DNA of 64,000 bases from Edaphobacter sp. (GCA_025462755.1 JAOAPF010000172.1:1-64000), one strand, 5' to 3'; counted from the first letter of the stretch, positions 47,993 through 59,539 are shown. The notes: generated from the letters alone by a model not told the origin. Made by a program: numbers and translations.

Positions 47993-48753
47993 ATGGATTG
48001 CACAGGGAGAAGCACGAGGTCATCCACCAGGCCGACCTCTTTTTGAACAAAAGGTTCAGCGTAACGCACGCCTGCTAGAAGGCCATAGTGGCGCGCTTCG
48101 GCGAAGGTGCGTTCGCGGATATCTTCCTCCGGCACGAAGAGGGCTCCACCTTGAGGCTGAGAGGCATATTGCGAGCGATAGGCGAGAAGCGACTGCAGCC
48201 GCTGTTCTACGTATGGCGTGATGTCAACGACGAAGGTTGGACGAACGTCGGCGTAGAGGCTGGCGTAGAGAATCTTGAAGGGGCGATGCGGGCCATAGGG
48301 CTCGCCGGGAGTGTCTACCTTGGCAAGACCGCTGACGAAGCAGGCTTCGTAGCCAAGGGTGGCGCTGGTGTAGTGATCGGGGTGGCGGCCCTGCCAGTAG
48401 GGCAGGATGACGACACGAGGACGCAGCCGGCGGAGCACAGCGGCTATCTTGAGGCGGTTCTCGTAGGTGTTCTGCACGTTGCCGTCGGGAAGATCGAGCG
48501 CTTCGCGGTGGGCAACGTTGAGGATGCGCGCAGCAGCGGCAGCCTCCGCGGCACGGTCAGCAGCGGTGCCCCGAGTGCCTGATTCGCCCTGAGTAAGGTC
48601 AAGGATGCCGGTACGCCAGCCGTGGGAGTGCATGGTCAGAAGCGTGCCACCGCAGGTCTGCTCCACGTCATCGCGGTGCGCAGCGATAGCAAGGATGTCG
48701 ACAAGGCAGGGAGTAGGGTGTAGGGAGTAGGGGGTAGAAGGCTCGGTCGCCAT
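47989..48753 (-). CDS. bshB1: Bacillithiol biosynthesis deacetylase BshB1 with atypical N-terminus
   Basis: VDILAIAAHRDDVEQTCGGTLLTMHSHGWRTGILDLTQGESGTRGT; PYWQGRHPDHYTSATL. Confidence 0.92.
   Translation of the reverse strand: MATEPSTPYSLHPTPCLVDILAIAAHRDDVEQTCGGTLLTMHSHGWRTGILDLTQGESGTRGTAADRAAEAAAAARILNVAHREALDLPDGNVQNTYENRLKIAAVLRRLRPRVVILPYWQGRHPDHYTSATLGYEACFVSGLAKVDTPGEPYGPHRPFKILYASLYADVRPTFVVDITPYVEQRLQSLLAYRSQYASQPQGGALFVPEEDIRERTFAEARHYGLLAGVRYAEPFVQKEVGLVDDLVLLPVQSI
48708..48743. repeat. Left inverted repeat of heptad (CTACTCC-like) units flanking the four-helix-bundle gene
   Basis: agggagtagggtgtagggagtagggggtagaaggct. Confidence 0.8.
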
Positions 48754-49103
48754 TAGAGTTTTGCCAGCATGGAGTTCAGCATTTTGCTGACCTCGTTTGA
48801 GAGGTCGTCGGCTGTTTTCAGTTGAGCGGAGTTGCCGTAACCCAATTTAGTTGCGATGAACAGCTGTGTTTGGACTTCGAGATTTGAACCACGGGCCATT
48901 GCAAGAAACTGCTTATACTCGCCTTTGGATCCGCGACCATATCCCTCAGCAAGGTTACTCGCAACGGACACTCCTGCCCGGCGAATCTGACCCGTCAGGC
49001 CAAATACCTCCTCTTTGGGAAAGCCCGTCGTAACCCGATAAATCACGAGAGTCATTTCGATCGCCCGCTGCCAGACCTTGAGATCACTATAGGATTCAAC
49101 CAA
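48753..49103 (-). CDS. Four-helix-bundle protein (S23 / intervening-sequence-protein family)
   Basis: YSDLKVWQRAIEMTLVIYRVTTGFPKEEVFGLTGQIRRAGVSVASNLAEGYGRGSKGEYKQFLAMARGSNLEVQTQL. Confidence 0.95.
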   Translation of the reverse strand: MVESYSDLKVWQRAIEMTLVIYRVTTGFPKEEVFGLTGQIRRAGVSVASNLAEGYGRGSKGEYKQFLAMARGSNLEVQTQLFIATKLGYGNSAQLKTADDLSNEVSKMLNSMLAKL

Positions 49104-49104
49104 G

Positions 49105-49140
49105 AGCCTTCTACTCCCTGTACCCTATTCCCTACTCCCC
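49105..49140. repeat. Right inverted repeat flanking the four-helix-bundle gene
   Basis: agccttctactccctgtaccctattccctactcccc, reverse complement-like to 48708-48743. Confidence 0.8.
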
Positions 49141-49144
49141 GTGT

Positions 49145-50665
49145 TTAGTTGTCTGCGTCGGTAATGGCATCCATGTAGGCGACGTCGAGGGCAGTGCCTT
49201 GTACAGTGACGTTCTTGTTGTCGATCTCAGAGCCGTCGACGGTGCTGAAGACGTGCACCTGGCCGCCGTATGCGGTGTAGACCTTGTTGAAGCCTTGTAC
49301 CCAGCACAGGCCGGTGAGATCGCCATAGTAATACTGGTTCTGGTTCGTGTTGGGAAACTGAACGACTGCCGTGGCGGAGCCTTGCGTGACGACGGGTACT
49401 ATCTGTACGGTCAGAGCGCCGAGGTCGAAGCGGGTGAGGCAGTTGTAATTGGCCGCCTGAGTCGTGACGCCGAGGGACGCCTGGTGTGCGCGTTCGCCGG
49501 TGGCGCAGAACTGCGAACCGATCCAGAGAGTGTTGTTGTCGGCGAAGAGCATCTTGGAGTGGGTGCCATCGGAGATGGAGTACTTGCCGCTGACCGTGTT
49601 CGTTGCGAGGTTGATGATCGAAAGGTTCCCGGCGAACAGGCCATCCGGTTGCAGTTGCTGACCCGAGACATAGAGCGTCGTTCCGTTAGCCACGGCTGCG
49701 GTAACGCCGCCGGGGACGAGAACTTGGTTCGTGAACGCAGAGGCATCGGGCACGGTCTTAGGAATGTTGTTGTACTGCAGTGCGCCCTGCTGCAGGTAGG
49801 TGACGCTCGAGGTCGTTCCGCCACACTCCGCACCGCAGTTCAATATGTAAGCCGTGGATCCATCGAGCGAAAAGTAAGCTCCCGTGGGGCGATCAAAGGC
49901 ATTGCCATGAGTTCCTGTGTTGACCGGGACAGCGCAGTAGACAGGAAGATTGAAGGGCTCGCAGTCCGCCGCACCGATCGCGGCGATGGCCGCAGTCGAG
50001 GTGGGAAACTGGTTGTCGTTCAGCTTGACTACGCGGTACACCGTGTTGGAGTTGCGTACCATTGCCAGAGCGACGGAATCGCCGGTGTTGACGACGACTT
50101 GAAAGACGTTAGGAAGAACGAGTCCGAAGGTGCGCCCGGTGGCGTTGTCGATGATGCCAAGCTGTCCGATGGTCTCCTGGGCAGAGTAGATATGGCCGCC
50201 GTTGGGGGGGATGGCAAGACCGGTGGATTTGGCCGGGAAGGTGCCTGCAGCCCCGGTGACGGACTCCTTGCCGTAGTTGACGATCTGGATGTCGCCCTGG
50301 GCATCGGAGTAGACGAAGCCTGTGATCTCAGCCGGGAAGTTGAGGATGCGGTTGGGGAAACCCGAGGCATAACCGCTGATCGAGAAGGAAGTTACCGTGT
50401 TCTGAATGTTGCTGCGTAGGTCCCGCTTGGCGTCGACGATCTGCAGGCTGCCGGTAGATATGCCATTGGCAGTGACCGATATCATGACGCGGTTGGCGAG
50501 CAGGCTCGGAGGGACGGGGCGGTTGGCGAAGGTGAACGTGGGAAACTTGTACGCCAGGTAATTTGAGCTATGGCAGGAGGTAAGACCGACAGTCGCAAGG
50601 GCGATCAGGAGACCGCAGACGATCTGGGCGCGGAGGGACTGGGCAAACAAACTTCGATTCGTCAA
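49145..50665 (-). CDS. Beta-propeller/YVTN-like lipoprotein (start uncertain)
   Basis: IVCGLLIALATVGLTSCHSS lipobox; repeated NLATNTVSGKYSISDGTHSKMLFADNNTLWIGS-type blades; the annotated ATG at 50854 would overlap the divergent gene. Confidence 0.7.
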   Translation of the reverse strand: MTNRSLFAQSLRAQIVCGLLIALATVGLTSCHSSNYLAYKFPTFTFANRPVPPSLLANRVMISVTANGISTGSLQIVDAKRDLRSNIQNTVTSFSISGYASGFPNRILNFPAEITGFVYSDAQGDIQIVNYGKESVTGAAGTFPAKSTGLAIPPNGGHIYSAQETIGQLGIIDNATGRTFGLVLPNVFQVVVNTGDSVALAMVRNSNTVYRVVKLNDNQFPTSTAAIAAIGAADCEPFNLPVYCAVPVNTGTHGNAFDRPTGAYFSLDGSTAYILNCGAECGGTTSSVTYLQQGALQYNNIPKTVPDASAFTNQVLVPGGVTAAVANGTTLYVSGQQLQPDGLFAGNLSIINLATNTVSGKYSISDGTHSKMLFADNNTLWIGSQFCATGERAHQASLGVTTQAANYNCLTRFDLGALTVQIVPVVTQGSATAVVQFPNTNQNQYYYGDLTGLCWVQGFNKVYTAYGGQVHVFSTVDGSEIDNKNVTVQGTALDVAYMDAITDADN

Positions 50666-50856
50666 CGGTAACAAACTCCAACCTGAGCGCTGCGGCGTGT
50701 TTTGGCGGGCCACTACTCTAACGCCGAGTATAACAAACGACGCATCGTGGCGAGGGCCGGAAGCTGTTGAATCGAGCGGTGCCGGAGATTGGTTTCGCGC
50801 GTTTGGAGAGGGTCCGTTCAGTGGCTTAGGATGAATAGAAGCAGTTGGAGACAATC

Positions 50857-52821
50857 ATGGCCAATGGGTTAAACGATACGAAGGGGAGTTCCGTCGCGGG
50901 AGATGCCGCGGTCAGCAGGCTGTTTGCCGGAGGCACCGTGCTGTGCGACGGCGCGATGGGCACCATGCTGTATGCGCGGGGCATCTTCATCAACCGCTGC
51001 TACGACGAGTTGAACCTGTCGCAGCCGGAGCTGGTGCGTGAAATCCATGCGGAGTACCTGCAGGCGGGCGCGGAGGTCATCGAAACCAATACGTTTGGCG
51101 GGAACGCGTTTCGTCTCGAGATGCATGGTCTGAAGGATAAGGTTCGTGAGATCAATGTGGCCGGCGTCAAGCTGGCGCGGGAGTGCGTGAATCAAATTCG
51201 CGAAAAGCAGGCCAGCGAAGCCTTTGTTGCTGCAGCGATCGGGCCGTTGGGCGTAAGGCTGGAGCCGCTCGGCAAAGTGGGACTCGATGAGGCGCGGGCC
51301 GCGTTTGCGCAGCAGATTCGGGCCCTGGTGGAAGGCGGGCCGGGAGTTGGAGCCGATCTGCTGGTGATCGAGACGATGACGTCGCTGGCAGAGGCGGAGC
51401 AGGCGATTCTGGCGGCCAGAAGCGTCGCCCCCGAGGTGCCTGTGGTGGTCATGATGACCGTCGATGAGGAGGGGAACTGCCTGGATGGGTCCTCGGCGGA
51501 GACTGCCGCGATCAAGCTGACGGACTGGGGCGCGGACGCTCTGGGATGCAACTGCAGCGCGGGACCGGCGACAGTGTTGAGCGTGATTGAACGGATGCGT
51601 CCGGTGACGGACAAACCGTTGGCTGCCATGCCGAATGCAGGGATTCCACGAGCAGTCGAGGGACGGACGATTTATCTCACCTCGCCGGAGTACATGGCCA
51701 GCTTCACGCGCAAGCTGGTCAAGGCGGGAGCGAGCATTGTGGGCGGGTGCTGCGGGACCACACCCAGCTACACGCGGGCGATGAAGAGTTCGCTGCGGGC
51801 GCTCGAAGCGATGGAGGGCGGCGTTCAGGTAATGGAGCTTGGGCGCGCGGATTCGAGTAAGGCGGCGATCAAGGCCGCGAGCAAAGTAGATCCGCCTGCG
51901 CTGTCGCAGCGATCGAAGATTGGGGCAATGGTGGCGGCCGGAGAGTTCGTCACGATGGTGGAGATTGTACCGCCCAAGGGCATCGACTGCAGCAAGGAGC
52001 TGGACGGCGCGGAGATGTTGCACCGCCTGGGAGTGGATGCGATCAATGTGCCGGATTCGCCGCGTGCCAGCGCAAGGATGAGCGCGCAAAGCCTGTGCGT
52101 GCAGATCCAGCAGCACGTCGGGATCGAGACGATTCTGCACTACACCTGCCGCGATCGGAATGTGTTGAGCATTCAAAGTGATTTGCTGGGAGCATCGTCG
52201 ATCGGGCTCAAGAACATTCTCTGCCTCACCGGAGACCCGCCGAAGCTGGGCAACTATCCCAATGCCACAGCGGTCTTCGACGTCGACGCGATCGGGCTGG
52301 TGAATGTTGTCCACAATCTGAACTATGGGCTCGATATTGGCAAGAACTCGATCGGCGAATCGACGGGTTTTACCATTTCGGTTGCGGCAAACCCGGGCGT
52401 GCAGGACATGGACCAGGAGGTGCGGCGGTTCGCGTTCAAGGTAGAGGCAGGCGCGGAGTTCGCCATTACCCAGCCTGTCTTCGACCTGCGTGTGCTGGAG
52501 GAGTTTCTGCGGCGGATTGAAGGCTTCCGCATTCCTGTGATTGCAGGAATCTGGCCGTTGACCAGTCTGCGCAACGCGGAGTTCATGAAGAACGATCTGC
52601 GCGTCAGCATGCCGGAGGGGATTATTGCCCGGATGGCGGCTGTCGCGACGCCTGAGGCGGCGCGCGCTGAAGGCGTGAAAATCGCGCAGGAGATGCTCGC
52701 CGAGGCACGACCCATGGTGCAAGGAGTGCAGGTGAGCGCTCCGTTCGGACGATATAGTGTGGCGGCGGATGTGCTCGGCCTGAGCGGCAACGACGAAGAA
52801 GGACTGGTCGAGGTTGCGTAA
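50857..52821 (+). CDS. Bifunctional homocysteine S-methyltransferase / 5,10-methylenetetrahydrofolate reductase
   Basis: LCDGAMGTMLYARGIFINRCYDELNLS...GGCCGTTPSY (zinc site) then MVEIVPPKGIDCS...LCLTGDPPKLGNYPNATAVFDVDAIGL. Confidence 0.93.
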   Translation: MANGLNDTKGSSVAGDAAVSRLFAGGTVLCDGAMGTMLYARGIFINRCYDELNLSQPELVREIHAEYLQAGAEVIETNTFGGNAFRLEMHGLKDKVREINVAGVKLARECVNQIREKQASEAFVAAAIGPLGVRLEPLGKVGLDEARAAFAQQIRALVEGGPGVGADLLVIETMTSLAEAEQAILAARSVAPEVPVVVMMTVDEEGNCLDGSSAETAAIKLTDWGADALGCNCSAGPATVLSVIERMRPVTDKPLAAMPNAGIPRAVEGRTIYLTSPEYMASFTRKLVKAGASIVGGCCGTTPSYTRAMKSSLRALEAMEGGVQVMELGRADSSKAAIKAASKVDPPALSQRSKIGAMVAAGEFVTMVEIVPPKGIDCSKELDGAEMLHRLGVDAINVPDSPRASARMSAQSLCVQIQQHVGIETILHYTCRDRNVLSIQSDLLGASSIGLKNILCLTGDPPKLGNYPNATAVFDVDAIGLVNVVHNLNYGLDIGKNSIGESTGFTISVAANPGVQDMDQEVRRFAFKVEAGAEFAITQPVFDLRVLEEFLRRIEGFRIPVIAGIWPLTSLRNAEFMKNDLRVSMPEGIIARMAAVATPEAARAEGVKIAQEMLAEARPMVQGVQVSAPFGRYSVAADVLGLSGNDEEGLVEVA

Positions 52822-53069
52822 TGGCTGACTTTGAGAAGCAGTTGACGGCGCTGGAGTCGGTGGTCGAGCGGCTGGAGCAAGGAGACCTTTCGCTCGAGGA
52901 GTCGGTGCGGCTCTTCGAAGAGGGGATAAAGCTCTCAGATGCCTGCAAGAAGGAGCTGGAGGCGGCGGAGGGAAAGATTCAGCTGCTGGTGGATCGGGGA
53001 AAGACTGGGATGAAGGTCGTGGACCTGGACGTGAAAGAGGATGTCTCGTTCGGCGAAGACGAAGAGTAG
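52821..53069 (+). CDS. xseB: Exodeoxyribonuclease VII small subunit
   Basis: FEKQLTALESVVERLEQGDLSLEESVRLFEEGIKLSDACKKELEAAEGKIQLL. Confidence 0.95.
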   Translation: MADFEKQLTALESVVERLEQGDLSLEESVRLFEEGIKLSDACKKELEAAEGKIQLLVDRGKTGMKVVDLDVKEDVSFGEDEE

Positions 53070-54074
53070 CTAGCGATCTCGCGTGGTAACGAACCCCGGA
53101 ACCCACAGCAGCGCGCGCTTGGCTTCGGAGTCGGGCAGTTCGGCGATGGTCAGGCGGGCGGCTTCGGCGTAAGCGCAGGCCGTGTCCATGGCGTAGTCGA
53201 TAGAGCCGTGGCGGTGCAGAATCTCAAGAATCTGCGGATGCGAGATGCGATCGAAGCTGCGATCAGCCAGCACGGTGCGGATCGCTTCTCTGTCGGCGCC
53301 AGTCCCGCGCTCGAGCGCATGGATCACCGCCAGCGTGGCCTTGCCTTCGCGCAGATCGCTGGCCACAGGCTTACCCAGGACATCTTCGGCGGCCGTGAGA
53401 TCGAGCACGTCATCCACAATCTGAAACGCGAGCCCAAGATTGCGTCCATATTCGCCGAGCTGCGCCTCGATCTCTTCCGGATCGCCGAAGTTATGTGCCG
53501 GCGTAATCGCGGCACCAAGCTGCATCGACACTTTGAAGAGACACGCGGTTTTGCGGAAGATAAGGTCGAAGTACTCCTCTTCGTTAATCAAGTGGCCGAG
53601 CTTCTGCATCTGCAGCAGTTCGCCTTCGACCATCTGTTGTGTAAGCGAGATCAGCAGTTCGAGCACACGGAAGTTGCGCTCTTCCAGCGCTGTCGAGAAG
53701 GACTGCATGTAAAGCCAGTCGCCTGCGAGCACGCACTTCGCATTCCCCCAGGTCGTATTCGATGACGGACGCCCGCGCCGCGTGTCTGCCTCATCAATGA
53801 TGTCGTCGTGCACGAGGGTCGCCGTGTGGAGCATCTCGACCACGGCACCTAGCCGGATGCGGCTTTGACTGGTGCAGCCCAGCGCCTTGGCCGAGAGCAG
53901 TAGCAGCAGCGGGCGGATCCGCTTGCCTCCGCCTGCGATGAGGTACTGAGCGATATCGGTGATCACCGCTACGTCGGATGTGGATTGGCTGGCGAACGCC
54001 TGCTCGATAGCGGCCAAGTCGTCGCGCAGGAGATCGAAGACCTCGGCTGCCGTCGCTATGGAGAGGGTGCTCAC
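53070..54074 (-). CDS. Polyprenyl (octaprenyl-type) diphosphate synthase
   Basis: GGGKRIRPLLLLLSAKAL, LVHDDIIDEADTRRGRPS, AFQIVDDVLDLTA. Confidence 0.95.
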   Translation of the reverse strand: MSTLSIATAAEVFDLLRDDLAAIEQAFASQSTSDVAVITDIAQYLIAGGGKRIRPLLLLLSAKALGCTSQSRIRLGAVVEMLHTATLVHDDIIDEADTRRGRPSSNTTWGNAKCVLAGDWLYMQSFSTALEERNFRVLELLISLTQQMVEGELLQMQKLGHLINEEEYFDLIFRKTACLFKVSMQLGAAITPAHNFGDPEEIEAQLGEYGRNLGLAFQIVDDVLDLTAAEDVLGKPVASDLREGKATLAVIHALERGTGADREAIRTVLADRSFDRISHPQILEILHRHGSIDYAMDTACAYAEAARLTIAELPDSEAKRALLWVPGFVTTRDR

Positions 54075-54200
54075 TCGTGGTTAAGAGTATCAGGAGGTGC
54101 AGGTGTCTTCAGAAACCGGCCGAAATTGGAAACAAATTGTTGATAGCGGCAAATGGCCCCGGGCATCGTAACTGCTCGATCGCGGGCCGCCAGCATACCC

Positions 54201-54701
54201 TCAGTTGGAACGGAAGTTCGTGAACTGCAGGTCGACGCCGATATCCTTGCCCTTCAGCAGCGCCATAATCTCCTGCAGCGTATCGCGGTCCTTGCTGACC
54301 ACGCGGACGGTGTCGCCCTGAATGCTCGCCTGGGCCTTCTTCTTCGAGTCCTTGATTGCGGCGACGATGATCTTCGCCTTCTCCGATGGAATACCCTGGA
54401 CGAGTTTGATCTTCTGACGCACGCTGGAGTTGGCGGCAGGCTCAAGCTTCTCGTACTCGAGGTTCTTCAGCGAGACGCCGCGCTTGACCAGCTTCTGCGA
54501 GAGGATCTCGATGACCGCTTTCAACTTGTACTCATCCTGTGACGCGAGCTGGATCGCATCGTTGCCTTCAAGCTCGATCTTGGACTTCGAATCCTTCAGG
54601 TCAAAGCGTGCGTGAACTTCTTTGCTGGCCTGGTCAATCGCGTTTTTCACTTCCTGAAGCTCTACTTTGCTGACTACGTCGAAGCTGTTGTCGGATGCCA
54701 T
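54201..54701 (-). CDS. yajQ: YajQ-family nucleotide-binding protein
   Basis: SFDVVSKVELQEVKNAIDQASKEVHARFDLKDSKSKIEL. Confidence 0.95.
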   Translation of the reverse strand: MASDNSFDVVSKVELQEVKNAIDQASKEVHARFDLKDSKSKIELEGNDAIQLASQDEYKLKAVIEILSQKLVKRGVSLKNLEYEKLEPAANSSVRQKIKLVQGIPSEKAKIIVAAIKDSKKKAQASIQGDTVRVVSKDRDTLQEIMALLKGKDIGVDLQFTNFRSN

Positions 54702-54771
54702 GGTGTCTTCCTCGTATGTGCCTGGTTTCTTTATCTTTGCCGCTCTCTATTATGGCAGCGGATGGGTTCGG

Positions 54772-55623
54772 TCAACGAGTGCTGGGGAATAGATTTTGGA
54801 AATTGGCCGTGGTAAGCGCCGCCAGTTCTTCTGGTGAGATGCCGCGTAGCTCAGCCAGGGCTGCCGCCGTATGGGTCATCAGTGCAGGCTCGTTGCGCTG
54901 GCCGCGCAGCGGGATCGGGGTGAGGAAAGGAGCATCCGTCTCCACCAGGATCCGGTGGGTAGGGGCGAGCACCGCGGCATCGCGGATTGCCTGGGACTTC
55001 GGATAGGTCAGGTTTCCGGCAAACGAGAGGTGAAAACCGGCGGCAAGCGACCGCTCAGCCTGCTCGACCGTTCCGGAAAAGCAGTGCATGATGCCTCCGA
55101 AACCGGTCGATGTCCACTCCTCGTCAATTAGGGCCAGCAGGTCCTCCCAGGCATCCGCCGCGCCGAACTTCTGCTTTGCCTGGGGGGTAGCAAGCTCGCT
55201 CGTGCGGCAGTGGATCAGGATGGGTTTTCGAAGTTCGGCGGCCAGCCGCATCTGGGCGACAAAGGCCTGCTGCTGCGTGGGAATCTCGGGATTATCGAAG
55301 TGGTAGTAGTCCAGGCCGATCTCGCCAATCGCGATGCATCGCTCGTTGACCGCAAGACTTGCAAGCCTGCTCAGAGCTTCGCTGGTTGCGCTGGCGGCCT
55401 CCTGGGGATGAATTCCGACACTTGCATAGACGGTTGGCAAGTCCGGGCCGCTGGTCGTGTTAGCAATTTCCAGCGCCTGGTGCATCGTCGCAGGCCCCTC
55501 GCCGATCCCAATCGCGAGGATCGTCTCGACACCGGCAGCATAGGCGCGGCGCAGAACCTCCTCGCGATCGGTCGGGGTCTCGCTATAAAAATCGAGGTGG
55601 GCGTGGGTATCGGTCAGCGGCAT
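54772..55623 (-). CDS. tatD: TatD-family metal-dependent hydrolase
   Basis: DTHAHLDF, AIGEIGLDYY, ILIHCR, GIMHCFSGT, LVETDAPFLTP. Confidence 0.93.
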   Translation of the reverse strand: MPLTDTHAHLDFYSETPTDREEVLRRAYAAGVETILAIGIGEGPATMHQALEIANTTSGPDLPTVYASVGIHPQEAASATSEALSRLASLAVNERCIAIGEIGLDYYHFDNPEIPTQQQAFVAQMRLAAELRKPILIHCRTSELATPQAKQKFGAADAWEDLLALIDEEWTSTGFGGIMHCFSGTVEQAERSLAAGFHLSFAGNLTYPKSQAIRDAAVLAPTHRILVETDAPFLTPIPLRGQRNEPALMTHTAAALAELRGISPEELAALTTANFQNLFPSTR

Positions 55624-55684
55624 CGCGTCATCTTCAGATTACTGCATCGCGAATCCACCCTGCCCAGACGGGCGGTTGCGAAGG

Positions 55685-56152
55685 TCACGCCTTGGTATCC
55701 CCGCCCATTTGCACCACGCAATACTTCGCCGGTCCGTCTCCTATATTTCGGACCGTGTGCAGCGTTCCGGAGGCCACAAAGATGATGCCCCCCGGACCCA
55801 CTTTCTCTAATTTGCCGTCATGCTCGAAAGCCAGCGTCCCCTCGACCACCACCATCAATTCCGTGTGCTGAATGGTATGTGGCGTATTCGGCGTCATCCC
55901 CGCCGGCTGCTGGGACTCATGTATTGCGATCACCTCGCCAGTGGTCAGGGTTCCTCGCAAGACATCGCGGCTCTCCCCGCCGTTCGCCATCTTCCGCACC
56001 GGCATCTGGTCAACCGGATACACTCTCGAGTGCGACAGCACTCCCGCGGCGTCCGGCGGCACCGAGGTCTGTGCCTTCACTTTCACAACTCCACCCATCG
56101 CCGCTACAGCCGACAGACCTACGCACATCTCGCGCCGCGTAATTGGTTTCAT
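55685..56152 (-). CDS. Secreted cupin-domain protein
   Basis: TRREMCVGLSAVAAMGG twin-Arg-like signal; HTIQHTELMVVVEGTLAFEHDGK...GGIIFVASGTLHTVRNIGD. Confidence 0.88.
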   Translation of the reverse strand: MKPITRREMCVGLSAVAAMGGVVKVKAQTSVPPDAAGVLSHSRVYPVDQMPVRKMANGGESRDVLRGTLTTGEVIAIHESQQPAGMTPNTPHTIQHTELMVVVEGTLAFEHDGKLEKVGPGGIIFVASGTLHTVRNIGDGPAKYCVVQMGGDTKA

Positions 56153-56254
56153 TACCATTATCTTAACGCGATCCCGCTGGCGACAGAGATTCCCACAAGA
56201 AGCGAACATATCACTGCATCATGGCATCATCGCCCTGGCTCCAACCGGGGAGTG

Positions 56255-56506
56255 TCACTCCGACTTCAGCTGTCGCTGAATGCCGACGATCCGCTCTTTG
56301 ATGAGCGCGATCGACTCTCCCCATGTCTTGAAAGTCTCGGTCGTGTAGCCGGAATCGAAGTTGCGGGGATGAGGCTCTTTGGCGGACGAACGGCGCGTGG
56401 CTTCTTCGAGTCTTCCCTCGAAGTACGCAAGCCTGCTCTTGAGATTTGTATGGCTCACAGCACTAAGGCTACCACCCGCAGAATGCCAGTTTGTTCCCAC
56501 GGTCAT
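56255..56506 (-). CDS. Small helical hypothetical protein, 83 aa
   Basis: ATGA overlap with the stop of the upstream HisKA-like mini-protein gene. Confidence 0.55.
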   Translation of the reverse strand: MTVGTNWHSAGGSLSAVSHTNLKSRLAYFEGRLEEATRRSSAKEPHPRNFDSGYTTETFKTWGESIALIKERIVGIQRQLKSE

Positions 56507-56685
56507 TCTCCGCGAACCAGCACCTGATTTATTGCGCGCAGCCGCTCTTTCGAAAGCGAAAGGTATTTCCTCACCTTTTCAGGATCATCCGCCTCCATCT
56601 CCGCGAGATAAAGAAGATTGGAGAGCGCCTCCAGAATGTTGCAACTTCGTCGGAGAATCGGAACAGGAATTTTCCCGGAAGTCAT
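56503..56685 (-). CDS. HisKA/DHp-like mini-protein, 60 aa
   Basis: NILEALSNLLYLAEMEADDPEKVRKYLSLSKERLRAINQVL aligns with NPLESVTNLLYLARETAWNPETREYLEIADRELRRVSLI of the kinase at 2576-4699. Confidence 0.6.
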   Translation of the reverse strand: MTSGKIPVPILRRSCNILEALSNLLYLAEMEADDPEKVRKYLSLSKERLRAINQVLVRGE

Positions 56686-56876
56686 ACAGTGGACCCCGAA
56701 GTGGTATATCTTGCTTCGTACGCACAAATGTGCAAGTTCCTATAGATGATCAGATGGCGGGTCTAAGATGCCTGAAATCCGCGGCGGGATCATAAATGCG
56801 GATCACTCACTCGTAAATCAATTTGATCACGCGAAAATAACCGCTTGCGATAAGGGTGAGGTAGCCCTCGAATCCG

Positions 56877-57452
56877 CTATCGGGCAGTCGTCAGCCGGTC
56901 GAGATCCAGGTTCAAGAGCAATACGTTGACGCTCGGCTCGCCCAGAAACCCTAGCTGCCGCCCCTGGGTGTGGCTAGAGACCAGCCTGCGAACAGTGTCT
57001 TCCGGCAGATGCCGTTCCCTGGCGACCCGCGCTATCTGGAACTCGGCGGCCGCGGGAGTGATATCAGGATCGAGCCCTGAGGCAGACGCCGTCACCAGGT
57101 CGATCGGCACCTTGGTGCCAGGATGTTCCGGCTGGTAGGCTGCAACGTCCGCAGCGACACGGTCGATCAGCTTCTTGTTCGTCGGAGCATAGTTTGAACC
57201 GCCGGAGTTCGCAGCATCATACCCGTTGCCCGCAGCCGATGGCCGCGAGTGAAAGTACTGCGGAGCCGTAAACGGCTGTCCGATAATCCGCGAGCCGACA
57301 AGCTGCCCGTCCCTATTGTAGAGAAGTTGCCCGTTCGCCTTGTCGTGAAACAGCAACTGCGCCAGCCCGGTGACAACGAACGGATAGATGACGCCGAACA
57401 GAACAGTGGTCACGATGATGTAGAGCACGGCGGTGATGAGGTTGCGACGCAT
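56877..57452 (-). CDS. kdpC: Potassium-transporting ATPase subunit C
   Basis: FTAPQYFHSRPSAAGNGYDAANSGGSNYAPTNKKLIDRV; SGLDPDITPAAAEFQIARVA. Confidence 0.97.
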   Translation of the reverse strand: MRRNLITAVLYIIVTTVLFGVIYPFVVTGLAQLLFHDKANGQLLYNRDGQLVGSRIIGQPFTAPQYFHSRPSAAGNGYDAANSGGSNYAPTNKKLIDRVAADVAAYQPEHPGTKVPIDLVTASASGLDPDITPAAAEFQIARVARERHLPEDTVRRLVSSHTQGRQLGFLGEPSVNVLLLNLDLDRLTTAR

Positions 57453-57477
57453 GGAACGGTCCTTTTAGCTGGATGAA

Positions 57478-59517
<2,040 letters not shown>

Positions 59518-59539
59518 GTGTTTGTCTGTCTTTTCTGAA

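Noticed and set aside
50869-53106. 745-aa minus-strand ORF opposite the MetF fusion and xseB
   Set aside because: Longest antisense ORF, but it is an Arg-rich shadow; the plus strand encodes two unmistakable enzymes.
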